From NCBI RefSeq assembly GCF_000968685.2, contig NZ_LAKD02000003.1, positions 1-52,996 on the forward strand: 52,996 bases of DNA. The letters are read 5' to 3'. Position numbers and translations under genes: made by a program. The stretch is from Streptomyces antioxidans (GTDB taxonomy: Bacteria; Actinomycetota; Actinomycetes; Streptomycetales; Streptomycetaceae). The notes under the pieces were generated by a model, which was not told the DNA's origin, ran no database searches, and worked only from the letters and a program-made list of their open reading frames with translations. How positions within the stretch are numbered: position 1 is the first letter of the stretch; every line of letters begins with the position of its first letter. Of the stretch, positions 1-7,606 are shown piece by piece.

Positions 1-32
1 GTGCGGGGATCGCCCGGGATTATTTAGCCTCT

Positions 33-121
33 CCGGCGTTTGAGGAGCGGGGTCCGAGGCGGAGCCCCGGTGGGGGGGCTAGGGGGCGGAGCCCCATAGT
101 TTCGGGGAGGGGCGGGGTGGG
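33..121. repeat. Streptomyces-type intergenic GC-rich repeat, copy 1
   Basis: The first 212 bases contain no gene I can support. They hold a pattern I recognise as a common streptomycete intergenic repeat: a short module GGCGTTTGAGGAG, a dyad around GGGGCGGAGCCCC, then TTTCGGGGAGGGGCGGGG. A second copy of the latter half is at 3162-3200. It may act as a transcription end or a REP-like element for the minus-strand SDR gene that ends at 213. The role is inferred. Confidence 0.55.
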
Positions 122-212
122 GGATCCCGCCGGAGGCGCCCCCCACGGTCCGCCCGTGGCATCTAGCCCCGCCCCGTGGCACAAGCCCCCGCAGAGCCGC
201 CCCCACGCGCCC

Positions 213-968
213 TCAGATGTTGTGGAGGGCCCCGCCATCCACCGGAAGCATCAGCCCGGTCAGATACGACGCCGCAGGCGAGAGCAGGAACGCCGCGGCC
301 TTGCCGAATTCCTCGGGCGTCCCGTACCGCCGCAGCGGAATCGCCGCCGCGTTCCGTTCCCGCGCGGCCTCCGCGTCGCCGGAGAGGGAGTCGAGCTCGC
401 GGACGCGGTCCGTATCGATGCGGGCCGGGAGGAGGCCGACGACGCGGATGCCGCGGGGCCCGACCTCGACGGAGAGGGACTTGGCGAAGCCCGCCAGGCC
501 GGGGCGCAGGCCGTTGGAGACGGTGAGGCCGGGGATCGGCTCGCGGACGGAGCCGGAGAGGACGAAGCCGATCACACCCCCGGCGGGGAGTTCCCCGGCG
601 GCGGTGCGGGCGAAGCGGACGGCGCCGAGGAAGACCGAGTCGAAGGCGGCCTGCCACTGGGCGTCGGTGATGTCGGCCGTCAGCCCGGCCGGCGGGCCGC
701 CGACGCTGATGAGGACGCCGTCGAAGCCGCCGAAGCGCTCCCGGGCGGTGGCGATGAGGCGGGCCGCCGCCTCGGGGTCGGCGTTGTCCGCGGCGACCCC
801 GACCGCGTTCGGCCCGAGCTCGGCGGCGACGGCGGCAGCCGTATCGGCGTCGCGGCCGGTGATGACGGCCTTCGCACCGTCGGCGATCAGCTCACGCGCG
901 GCCGCGCGCCCCAGCCCGCGGGTGGCCCCGGTGACGACGTACACCCGGTCTTTGAGTCCAAGATCCAT
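213..968 (-). CDS. SDR family oxidoreductase with atypical active site
   Basis: A 251-residue protein with a Rossmann fold. The N-terminal nucleotide-binding motif is TGATRGLG (about residues 14-21), and it ends with the SDR C-terminal pattern LTGLMLPVDGG. I start it at the ATG at 968, which gives MDLGLKDRV directly before the first beta strand. Upstream in-frame sequence is low-complexity and reads through the next gene. The odd point is the catalytic region: where classical SDRs have Tyr-x-x-x-Lys, this protein reads SNGLRPGLAGF, so the Tyr and Lys are both replaced. A related atypical SDR subgroup with this NGLR pattern exists, so it may be a real protein with altered chemistry rather than a decayed one. 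Substrate unknown. It lies 4 bp downstream of the GH15 gene on the same strand and may be co-transcribed with it. Confidence 0.85.
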   Translation of the reverse strand: MDLGLKDRVYVVTGATRGLGRAAARELIADGAKAVITGRDADTAAAVAAELGPNAVGVAADNADPEAAARLIATARERFGGFDGVLISVGGPPAGLTADITDAQWQAAFDSVFLGAVRFARTAAGELPAGGVIGFVLSGSVREPIPGLTVSNGLRPGLAGFAKSLSVEVGPRGIRVVGLLPARIDTDRVRELDSLSGDAEAARERNAAAIPLRRYGTPEEFGKAAAFLLSPAASYLTGLMLPVDGGALHNI

Positions 969-972
969 GGGG

Positions 973-2847
973 TCAGTCTGCCCTGGGCCGCTCAGCGAGG
1001 GTGAGGGCGGTCCCCACGAGCCCGATGTGGCTGAACGCCTGCGGGAAGTTGCCGAGCTGTCGGCCGGTCGCCGGGTCGTACTCCTCGGCGAGCAGCCCGA
1101 CGTCGTTGCGGAGTTCGAGAAGGCGCTCGAAGAGGGCCCGGGCGTCCTTGTGGCGACCGGCCAGCCCGAGGGCGTCGGCGAGCCAGAAGGAGCAGGCGAG
1201 GAAGGTGGCCTCGGAGCCGGGAAGGCCGTCGACACCGCCGTCCAGGCCGCCATCCCCACCGCGGTCCCCACCGGGGTCCCCGCCGCGGTCCCCGCCGCCG
1301 TCCCCACCGCGGTCCCCGCCGCCGTCCCCGCCATCGGCGGTATAGCGGCGGATCAGCCCGTCCTCGCTGAGCTCGCGCCGCACCGCGTCGATGGTGCCGA
1401 GGACACGGGGGTCGGTGGCGGGGAGAAAGCCCACGCGCGGTATGAGCAGGGTCGCGGCGTCCAGCTCGGCCGAGCCGTAGGACTGGGTGAAGGTGGAGCG
1501 CTCGGGGTCGTAACCCTTCTCGCAGACCTCGCGGTGTACGGCGTCACGCATCGCGCGCCAGCGGTTCGCGTCCCCGCTCAGCCGCGGTTCCGCCTCCATC
1601 GCGCGGACCGCGCGGTCCGCGGCCACCCAGGCCATGACCTTGGAGTGGACGAAGTGACGGCGGGGCCCGCGGACCTCCCACAGCCCCTCGTCGGGGTCGC
1701 GCCAGGCCGACTCCAGGAAGTCCATCAGCGCGGTCTGGATCTTCCAGGTGTGCGGTTCGGCGGGCAGCCCGGAGGCGCTGGCGAAGTGGAGGGTGTCGAG
1801 CACCTCGCCGTAGACGTCGAGCTGGCGCTGGTCGACCGCGTCGTTGCCGACCCGGACCGGGGTCGAGCGCTCGTACCCCTCCAGCCAGGTCAGCTCCTGC
1901 TCATGGACCCGGCGCTCGCCCGCCAGGCCGTACATGATCTGCAGCTCGGCCGGGTCGCCCGCGATCGCCCGCAGCAGCCAGTCGCGCCAGGCGACGGCCT
2001 CCTCGTGGTACCCGGCGCGCAGCAGGGCGTTGAGCGTGAGGGTGGAGTCGCGCAGCCAGCAGTAGCGGTAGTCCCAGTTGCGTACCCCGCCCAGCCGCTC
2101 GGGCAGCGAGGTGGTGGGGGCGGCGACGATCCCGCCGCTCGGGGCGTAGGTGAGCGCCTTGAGGGTGATCAGGGAGCGCATGACGGCGTCCCGGTACGGG
2201 CCCTCGTAGCGGCACCGGGCGGCCCAGTCCCGCCAGTCCTCCAGGCTGGTACGGAGGGAGTGGTACGGGTCGATGAGCCGGGGGCGGGGCTCGTGGGAGG
2301 GGTGCCAGGTGAGCACGAAGGCCACCCGGTCCCCGGCCGAGACGGTGAACTCGGAGCGGGTGCTGAAGTCCTCGCCGTAGGTGCGGACCTCGGGCTCCGA
2401 GCGCAGCCATACGGAGTCCGGCCCGGCGATCGCGATCCGGTGGCCGTCGGTGCGGCGCACCCAGGGGACGACCCGCCCGTAGTCGAAGCGGAGCCGCAGG
2501 ACGCCGAGCATCTCGACGCTCCCGGAGACGCCTTCGACGATGCGCACCAGGTCGGGGGCGCGGTCGCGCTGCGGCATGAAGTCGATGACCTTGACCGTGC
2601 CGGTCCCGGTCTCCCAGACCGACTCCAGGACGAGCGAGTCGTCGAGGTAGCGGCGGCGGGTGCAGGCGCCCGCGCCCTTGGGTGCGAGCCGCCAGTGGCC
2701 GTTGTCGCGGTCTCCGAGGAGCGCGGCGAAGCAGGCGGGGGAGTCGAAGCGGGGCAGGCACAGCCAGTCGATCGAGCCATGGCGGCTGATCAGTGCCGCC
2801 GTCTGGTGGTCACCGATGAGGGCGTAGTCGTCGATGCGCTGGGCCAT
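973..2847 (-). CDS. Glycoside hydrolase family 15 protein (glucoamylase/trehalase-like)
   Basis: A 624-residue cytoplasmic protein. It begins MAQRIDDYALIGDHQTAALI, the typical start of bacterial GH15 enzymes (N-terminal beta-sandwich domain to about residue 220), followed by an (alpha/alpha)6 barrel with WDYRYCWLRD (a conserved GH15 active-site stretch) and a C-terminal SEATFLACSFWLADAL segment. By family knowledge this enzyme hydrolyses alpha-glucosidic bonds (trehalose, maltose or dextrin ends). Substrate cannot be told from the sequence. The start is the ATG at 2847; longer versions would run through a CTGGTG microsatellite. Anomaly: about 35 residues of Gly-Gly-Asp/Arg repeats are inserted just before the SEATF segment, which carries a probable catalytic Glu. 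No signal peptide. Confidence 0.9.
   Translation of the reverse strand: MAQRIDDYALIGDHQTAALISRHGSIDWLCLPRFDSPACFAALLGDRDNGHWRLAPKGAGACTRRRYLDDSLVLESVWETGTGTVKVIDFMPQRDRAPDLVRIVEGVSGSVEMLGVLRLRFDYGRVVPWVRRTDGHRIAIAGPDSVWLRSEPEVRTYGEDFSTRSEFTVSAGDRVAFVLTWHPSHEPRPRLIDPYHSLRTSLEDWRDWAARCRYEGPYRDAVMRSLITLKALTYAPSGGIVAAPTTSLPERLGGVRNWDYRYCWLRDSTLTLNALLRAGYHEEAVAWRDWLLRAIAGDPAELQIMYGLAGERRVHEQELTWLEGYERSTPVRVGNDAVDQRQLDVYGEVLDTLHFASASGLPAEPHTWKIQTALMDFLESAWRDPDEGLWEVRGPRRHFVHSKVMAWVAADRAVRAMEAEPRLSGDANRWRAMRDAVHREVCEKGYDPERSTFTQSYGSAELDAATLLIPRVGFLPATDPRVLGTIDAVRRELSEDGLIRRYTADGGDGGGDRGGDGGGDRGGDPGGDRGGDGGLDGGVDGLPGSEATFLACSFWLADALGLAGRHKDARALFERLLELRNDVGLLAEEYDPATGRQLGNFPQAFSHIGLVGTALTLAERPRAD
1230..1336. 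repeat. In-frame Gly/Asp-coding repeat inside the GH15 gene
   Basis: About 107 bases built of near-repeats of ccgcggtcc and ccgccgtcc on the plus strand. The minus strand encodes runs such as GGDGGGDRGGDGGGDRGGD. Close GH15 relatives, as I remember them, have only a short YxTDDGLPGGEG turn here, so the block looks like a repeat expansion that kept the frame. Confidence 0.85.
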
Positions 2848-2918
2848 GTCCGGGCGTCTTCCCGGGGAAGCGCACCCTAGGCCCAGCGCCCGGGCCCTCC
2901 GACCGAGATCCGGGGATC

Positions 2919-2966
2919 CTGGTGCTGGTGCTGGTGCTGGTGCTGGTGCTGGTGCTGGTGCTGGTG
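2919..2966. repeat. (CTGGTG)8 microsatellite upstream of GH15 gene
   Basis: Eight perfect head-to-tail copies of the hexamer CTGGTG, 72 bases upstream of the GH15 start codon. They lie outside any gene I accept, probably in the promoter or leader of that gene. Confidence 0.95.
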
Positions 2967-3161
2967 CCCGGACCTCGGCCTCGGCCCGGGCCAAGATCCG
3001 CTGGATGATGGCCTGCGGGGTGCTTGCCGGGTGGCAGGGGCTTCGCCTCCGGACCCCGGCGTCCAGAGGCGGACCCGCGCCGTCGCGAACGCCCGCACGG
3101 GCGCGTCGTCGAGGCGGATGACCGGGCGGGCGCCCGTACCCCGGCGCCTGGCACGGGGCCT

Positions 3162-3200
3162 GGGGCGGAGCCCCAGTTTCGGGAAGGGGCGGGGCGGGGA
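3162..3200. repeat. Streptomyces-type intergenic GC-rich repeat, copy 2
   Basis: Matches copy 1 (about 83-121): GGGGCGGAGCCCC followed by a TTTCGGGAAGGGGCGGGGCGGG-like tail, with one or two changes. It sits just downstream of the SURF1 gene in that gene's direction, consistent with a 3' end element. Confidence 0.6.
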
Positions 3201-3265
3201 GCAGCCCGCCGCGGGCGTCACCACCCGCTCCCGCCGCAGGCGTCACGACACACCTGGACGAGGAC

Positions 3266-4075
3266 CTAGTCCACGGACGCCGCCGCGGGCACCTTCTCCG
3301 GCGTGGCCGCCGCCTTCGCGGCCTCGGCGGCGCGGTCCCGGCGCTCCCGGCGGGCCAGTATGAACCAGCCGATGGGCACACCGGCGGAGAACAGCCACCA
3401 CTGGACGGCGTACGCCATGTGCGGGCCGATGTCGCTGTGGTTGGGCGCGGCGACCGGCTGGGGCTGCTTGCCGCCCTTGGGGGTGGACGAGGTGAGCTCG
3501 ATATAGCCGCCGAGGACGGGCCGGGACAGCGCCTTCGCCCGCTGCTCGCTGTTGATCAGCGAGACCTGGCGGGGCGGCAGCCCCCGCTTGTCCTTGATGC
3601 CGCTGTTGCCGGTGGTCTCGTCGGCCTTCAGCCGGCCGGTGACGGTGACCTTGCCGGAGGGGGCGGCGGGGACCTCGGGGAACTTGGTGAGGTCCGTACC
3701 CGCCGGGATCCAGCCCCGGTTGACCAGCACCGCGCGGTCGTCCGGCAGCAGCAGGGGGGTGAGCACGAAGTAGCCGATGGACTGCTCGTCGGAGCCGGTG
3801 CGCTGGCGGACGACGACCTCATGGGCGGTGTCATAGGTGCCGGTGGCGGTCACCGTGCGCCAGGTGTCGTCGCGGGGGACCGTACGGCCGGGGGCGGTGT
3901 ACTTCTCGACGGCCGCGGCCGGGGCGTCGAGGTTGTCCCCGATCAGCTGGTTCTGCGCGACCCGGTGCTCATGGCGGTGCAGCTGCCAGAAACCCAGCCT
4001 GATCATCGTCGGGATCAGGGCCAGGGCCACGAGTGTGAGGATCACCCACTGCCGGGTCAACAGGAAGCGGTACAC
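3266..4075 (-). CDS. SURF1 family cytochrome c oxidase assembly protein
   Basis: A 269-residue membrane protein with the SURF1 layout. There is an N-terminal transmembrane helix (VILTLVALALIPTMIRLGFW, about residues 10-29) followed by the conserved GFWQLHRHEHR. A long extracytoplasmic domain contains VLVNRGWIP, the SURF1 hallmark. A second helix lies near the C-terminus (AYAVQWWLFSAGVPIGWFIL). SURF1 proteins assist haem a insertion into the aa3-type oxidase. Start chosen at GTG 4075, with AGGG 8-10 bases upstream, because it places YRFLLTRQW right at the N-terminus as in homologues. The 3' end has an Ala-rich tail. The zinc-ribbon gene at 4153-4386 is upstream on the same strand, separated by a long hairpin. 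Confidence 0.92.
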   Translation of the reverse strand: MYRFLLTRQWVILTLVALALIPTMIRLGFWQLHRHEHRVAQNQLIGDNLDAPAAAVEKYTAPGRTVPRDDTWRTVTATGTYDTAHEVVVRQRTGSDEQSIGYFVLTPLLLPDDRAVLVNRGWIPAGTDLTKFPEVPAAPSGKVTVTGRLKADETTGNSGIKDKRGLPPRQVSLINSEQRAKALSRPVLGGYIELTSSTPKGGKQPQPVAAPNHSDIGPHMAYAVQWWLFSAGVPIGWFILARRERRDRAAEAAKAAATPEKVPAAASVD

Positions 4076-4092
4076 ATCGTTGACCCTACTCG

Positions 4093-4140
4093 GCGTGGAT
4101 TGTCCCTCGGCCGCTGGGGGCGTCCCAGGACAATCCACGC
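4093..4140. terminator. Perfect 13-bp inverted repeat between zinc-ribbon gene and SURF1
   Basis: GCGTGGATTGTCC at 4093-4105 is exactly complementary to 4128-4140, with a 22-base loop. It starts 13 bases after the stop of the zinc-ribbon gene (minus strand) and ends 18 bases before the SURF1 start codon. It could be a terminator or attenuator, or an operator for SURF1. There is no T run. Confidence 0.5.
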
Positions 4141-4152
4141 AGGTGGCCCGGT

Positions 4153-4386
4153 TCACACATGGTCGACGATGCCCACCTTCCCTTCCGCCCGCGCACAGTG
4201 CGCACAGCAGTAGAACTGGCCGTCGGCCTCTACGCCCTGCCCGATGATCTGGGCCCGGCAGTGCTCGCAAATGGGCGCCATGCGGTGGATGGCGCACTGG
4301 AAGCAGTCGAAGACGTGCACCTTGCCCTGTGCGTGTACTTCGAATGTCATCCGGTAGTCGTTTCCGCAGACCTCACAACGTGCCAT
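4153..4386 (-). CDS. Small zinc-ribbon protein
   Basis: A 77-residue protein, MARCEVCGNDYR at the start, with several Cys pairs (CEVC, CFQC, CEHC, CCAHC) and His residues (HVFDCFQCAIH). It is almost certainly a zinc-binding protein with two treble-clef or ribbon-like modules. It is conserved in streptomycetes as far as I recall, with no known function. It lies downstream of the exonuclease gene on the same strand (63 bp gap) and upstream of SURF1. A role in redox or metal handling with SURF1 is possible but only inferred from position. Confidence 0.8.
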   Translation of the reverse strand: MARCEVCGNDYRMTFEVHAQGKVHVFDCFQCAIHRMAPICEHCRAQIIGQGVEADGQFYCCAHCARAEGKVGIVDHV

Positions 4387-4449
4387 GCGCCTCAGCGTGC
4401 GGGCCCGCGCGGTGGCGGGCGAGCGGCGGACGGGCGCGTCGCGCCGACT

Positions 4450-5436
4450 TCACCTGTTTGTCGGCGGCGCTGGGGTGACGTCCTGGAGGAGCTGCATAAA
4501 GGCCGCCTCGTCGATGACGGGCGTGCCGAAGGAGCGGGCCTTGGTGGTCTTGGAGGTGGGCGACTCGGGGTCGTTGGTGACCAGCACGCTGGTGAGCCGG
4601 GAGACGCTGGTGGCCACGTGCAGCCCGGCCTCGACGGCCCGGTCCTCCAGCAGCTCGCGGTCCACGGAGGTGTCCCCGGAGAACGCCACCCGCATGCCCT
4701 GGACCAGCTGCCCGCCCGGCTCGTAGCGCCCGGGGTTGGGGTACGGGCAGGCGGGGCGCTTGCGGCTGGGGCGCCAGGTCTGGCGGTACGACCGCTGGCG
4801 GCCGATGGCCGGTCCTTCGGACCACTCGGTCAGCGGCTGGCAGGCCAGCAGCGGCAGCCGCAGCCCGGTCTCGGCGGCCCGGTGGAGGCTGGGCCGGAAG
4901 GTCTCGGCGAGCACCCGCGCGTCGTCCAGGGCGTGGTGGGCGCGGCGCTGGACGACCCCGTAGTGCGCGGCGAGGGTCTCCAGCTTGTGGTTGGGCAGCG
5001 GCAGGCCCAGCTCCTTGGAGAGGGCGATGGTGCACAGCCGCTGCCGAACGGGCGCGGCGCCGCGGGTGCGGGCGTACTCCCGGGCGAGCATCGACCAGTC
5101 GAAGGCGGCGTTGTGCGCCACCAGGACGCGGTCGGCCAGCCGCTCGGAGAGCTCCGCGGCGATCTCGGGGAAGCGCGGGGCGCCCGCGAGCATCTTCTCG
5201 GTCAGGCCGTGGATCCACACCGGGCCCGGATCGCGCTGCGGATTGACCAGCGTGTACCAGTGGTCCTGCACCGCGCCCCGGGCGTCGAGCTGGTAGACCG
5301 CCGCGGAGACGATCCGGTCATCGCGGGCGAGGCCCGTGGTCTCCACGTCGACGACCGCGTACCCCTGCGGATAGCTGGCCGGCCAGGCGGACGGCGGGGC
5401 GAGGTGCGGGGCGGCTGCCGTGGGGTCTTCGAGCAT
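4450..5436 (-). CDS. DEDDh 3'-5' exonuclease with C-terminal BRCT domain (DnaQ-like)
   Basis: A 328-residue protein. An N-terminal DnaQ/RNase T-fold exonuclease shows ExoI motif VVDVETTGL (DxE, near residue 29), ExoII HNAAFDWSML (near 108) and ExoIII HHALDDARVLAE (the H and D of DEDDh, near 166). A C-terminal BRCT domain is visible from GMRVAFSGDTSVDRELLE to SFGTPVIDEAAFMQLL (about residues 235-320), similar to the NAD-ligase/epsilon-like BRCT. By family knowledge it removes nucleotides from 3' ends in repair or proofreading. It is not the main replicative epsilon subunit by context. ATG at 5436. Followed on the same strand by the zinc-ribbon gene. Confidence 0.9.
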   Translation of the reverse strand: MLEDPTAAAPHLAPPSAWPASYPQGYAVVDVETTGLARDDRIVSAAVYQLDARGAVQDHWYTLVNPQRDPGPVWIHGLTEKMLAGAPRFPEIAAELSERLADRVLVAHNAAFDWSMLAREYARTRGAAPVRQRLCTIALSKELGLPLPNHKLETLAAHYGVVQRRAHHALDDARVLAETFRPSLHRAAETGLRLPLLACQPLTEWSEGPAIGRQRSYRQTWRPSRKRPACPYPNPGRYEPGGQLVQGMRVAFSGDTSVDRELLEDRAVEAGLHVATSVSRLTSVLVTNDPESPTSKTTKARSFGTPVIDEAAFMQLLQDVTPAPPTNR

Positions 5437-5556
5437 GGTCCATGAGGATACGGGCCGTCACCGACAACCCTGACCGGCGGGCCGGTCGGGGCGTCCGCCG
5501 CCCGGGGGTTGACGGGGCGTCGGGCCGACATGGCGATGCGGAGCTCGGGGGGCGGG

Positions 5557-6501
5557 TCAGAGCTTGGCCAGGGCCAGCTGCAGATCGATGTCGCTGACGA
5601 GGAGCCGCCCGGCGCGCTTGTCGCCCGGGCGGTCGGGCACCGTCACCTTCACCCCGGGCGAATCCCCGGTGAGAACCGTCACCTTGGCGCCGTCGTAGCG
5701 CGGGGCCCGCTGGCGGATGACGGACTTCAGGCGGTCGGCGGCCCGTTCGGCGGTCCGTTTGCCATCGGTGAGGGCACAGATGACCCCGGATGTCTGCTGC
5801 GCGGACTTCGCCAGCTGTCCGGTGGCCGAGAGGCGCACCGGGTCCCCGGGCTTCTTCTCCACGCCGAAGTCGACGCGGTAGACATCGCCCAGACAGTCGC
5901 CCAGCGCCCGGTAATCCGGGTCGTCCGCCAGGGACTTGCCCTTGGCCGGGCGCACCGACGACAGGTCCTTACCGGCGTAGCCGAAGGAGATCTTGTCCTT
6001 GGAGACCTGGAGGGTGATCCCGTCCTTCGTCCAGACCGTCTCGCCGCGCCAGGTGCGCCGGGCGAATTCACCCGCCTTGAGCTTGGCGGTGATGCGGTCC
6101 GCGTCGAAGGAACCCTGCCAGTGCCCGGCGTATCCATTGGTCACATCGACGTCGATCATGGCCGGATCGAGGCCATAGGCGCGGGCGTTGAAGCGGTAGC
6201 CCGTCAACAGCGGACTGCCCGCCCGACCGACGGTGCGGAACCGCTGGGAGTCGCCCTTCCCGCCCCGGGAGTCCCCCTTCTCGCCCTTCTCGTCGTTTTC
6301 CAGGGAACGCACCCGGGCGGCGTCGAGATAGGAGACCTGGGCCCCCTTCGCCTCCGCGGCCGAGATGTGCCCCACCGCGTCCAGCAGGGCTGAGGGGGAA
6401 TAATCGCCGCCCGACCCGGAGGAGCACCCCGTGGTGAGCGCCGACAGCAGGCAGACGAGGGCCATGCCGCCGATCCGGAACCGTTCTCTGGCTCTGCGCA
6501 C
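5557..6501 (-). CDS. Putative lipoprotein of unknown function
   Basis: A 314-residue protein. From the GTG at 6501 it reads an Arg-rich n-region (RRARERFR), a hydrophobic stretch MALVCLLSALTTG and a lipobox LTTGC with the modified Cys at residue 26. It is therefore probably a membrane-anchored lipoprotein facing outwards. The mature part is Lys/Gly/Asp-rich and has no domain I recognise. The charged insert near EKGEKGDSRGGKGDS looks disordered. No clear ribosome binding site precedes 6501; an in-frame ATG at 6585 would put a non-signal extension before the lipobox, so I reject it. Divergent from the sterol-desaturase gene at 6641. Confidence 0.75.
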   Translation of the reverse strand: MRRARERFRIGGMALVCLLSALTTGCSSGSGGDYSPSALLDAVGHISAAEAKGAQVSYLDAARVRSLENDEKGEKGDSRGGKGDSQRFRTVGRAGSPLLTGYRFNARAYGLDPAMIDVDVTNGYAGHWQGSFDADRITAKLKAGEFARRTWRGETVWTKDGITLQVSKDKISFGYAGKDLSSVRPAKGKSLADDPDYRALGDCLGDVYRVDFGVEKKPGDPVRLSATGQLAKSAQQTSGVICALTDGKRTAERAADRLKSVIRQRAPRYDGAKVTVLTGDSPGVKVTVPDRPGDKRAGRLLVSDIDLQLALAKL

Positions 6502-6544
6502 AGGCGGGGAGCTTAATCGGCCATGCCGTCCGAGGCGAGACCTG

Positions 6545-6574
6545 TTGTTGACGCCAGATCTAATTGTTGACGCC
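6545..6574. promoter_or_regulatory. Direct repeat TTGTTGACGCC x2 in divergent intergenic region
   Basis: TTGTTGACGCC occurs at 6545-6555 and again at 6564-6574, a 19-base period, in the 139-base gap between the divergent lipoprotein and sterol-desaturase genes. Each copy holds TTGACG, a good -35 hexamer, and CATACT follows at 6583-6588. The A/T-rich patch stands out from its surroundings. It may be a promoter with a repeated activator site. Confidence 0.45.
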
Positions 6575-6640
6575 GCATCTACCATACTTGTTGGTAACTA
6601 CCCCTAGCGGCGGCCTTACGGGCGGTTCTATGTTGCGGAC

Positions 6641-7606
6641 ATGCCGCACCTGCCCAATGCCGTGATGTGGTCGATACCGGCCTTTGTCCTGCTCGCCGTC
6701 GTGGAGATGGTGAGCTACCGCTTCCACCCCGACGAGGACACCGAGGGCTACGCGGCGAAGGACGCCGCGACCAGCGTCACCATGGGGCTCGGCAGCCTGG
6801 TCTTCGATCTGCTGTGGAAGATCCCGATCGTGGCGATCTACGCCGCCATCTACGAACTCACCCCGCTGCGGGTCCCGGTGGTGTGGTGGACGCTGCCGCT
6901 GATGCTGCTCGCCCAGGACTTCTTCTACTACTGGTCGCACCGCGGGCACCATGTCATCCGCGTCCTGTGGGCGTGCCACGTGGTGCACCACTCCAGCCGC
7001 AAGTTCAACCTCACCACGGCCCTGCGGCAGCCGTGGACCACCTGGACCGTCTGGCCGTTCTACGTGCCGATGATCGCGCTCGGGGTGCATCCGGCGGCGG
7101 TGGCGTTCTGCTCGTCGGTGAACCTCGTCTACCAGTTCTGGATCCACACCGAGCGGATCGGCACCCTGCCGCGCCCCGTCGAGTTCGTCTTCAACACCCC
7201 CTCCCACCACCGCGTTCACCACGCCTCCCAAGGCGGCTACCTGGACCGCAACTTCGGGGGCATCCTCATCGTCTGGGACCGGCTCTTCGGGTCCTTCGTC
7301 CCCGAGACCGAGCGGCCCGTCTACGGCCTGACGAAGAACATCGACACCTACAACCCGCTGCGCGTGGCCACGCACGAGTACGCGGCCATCGCCCGCGACG
7401 TCGCGGCGGCGCGGGATTGGCGCGAGCGGGCGGGCCGGGTCTTCCGGGGCCCGGGCTGGCAGCCCGCGACGCTCCCGGAGGCTGGACTCCCGGGGACCGC
7501 CGCTTCTCCGGAGGCCGGTTCCCCCGTGGCCGGTGCCCCCACAACCGGTCCGGAGCCCGGACCGGGGGCCGGGCGGGCGGAGCCGGTCGGCGAGAGCGCG
7601 CGGTGA
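6641..7606 (+). CDS. Sterol desaturase / fatty acid hydroxylase family membrane protein
   Basis: A 321-residue integral membrane protein of the fatty-acid hydroxylase superfamily. It carries the di-iron His clusters HRGHH (near residue 105), HVVHHSSRKFN (near 118) and HHRVHHAS (near 193), with about four hydrophobic segments between. Members hydroxylate or desaturate lipids or sterol-like substrates using O2. The substrate here is unknown; hopanoid, carotenoid or ether-lipid modification is possible. The last 50 residues are a Pro/Gly/Ala tail without homology. ATG at 6641. Its TGA overlaps the GTG of the lysoplasmalogenase gene, so the two are translationally coupled. Confidence 0.9.
   Translation: MPHLPNAVMWSIPAFVLLAVVEMVSYRFHPDEDTEGYAAKDAATSVTMGLGSLVFDLLWKIPIVAIYAAIYELTPLRVPVVWWTLPLMLLAQDFFYYWSHRGHHVIRVLWACHVVHHSSRKFNLTTALRQPWTTWTVWPFYVPMIALGVHPAAVAFCSSVNLVYQFWIHTERIGTLPRPVEFVFNTPSHHRVHHASQGGYLDRNFGGILIVWDRLFGSFVPETERPVYGLTKNIDTYNPLRVATHEYAAIARDVAAARDWRERAGRVFRGPGWQPATLPEAGLPGTAASPEAGSPVAGAPTTGPEPGPGAGRAEPVGESAR

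Larger units (their letters stand above)
2848..3265. other. Gene-free spacer, repeats only
   Basis: This 418-base spacer lies between the GH15 gene (minus) and the SURF1 gene (minus, stop at 3266). Long open frames exist in several phases, but they reflect GC bias. It holds a CTGGTG microsatellite, dyads rich in GGGTCC/GGACC, and a second copy of the intergenic repeat. The GH15 promoter should lie here, but I cannot point to it. Confidence 0.6.

Noticed and set aside
217..2880. An 887-codon plus-strand open frame across the SDR and GH15 genes
   Set aside because: It is the mirror of the two minus-strand genes; composition is Gly/Val/Glu-biased and no domain is visible. The minus-strand reading gives clear GH15 and SDR motifs.
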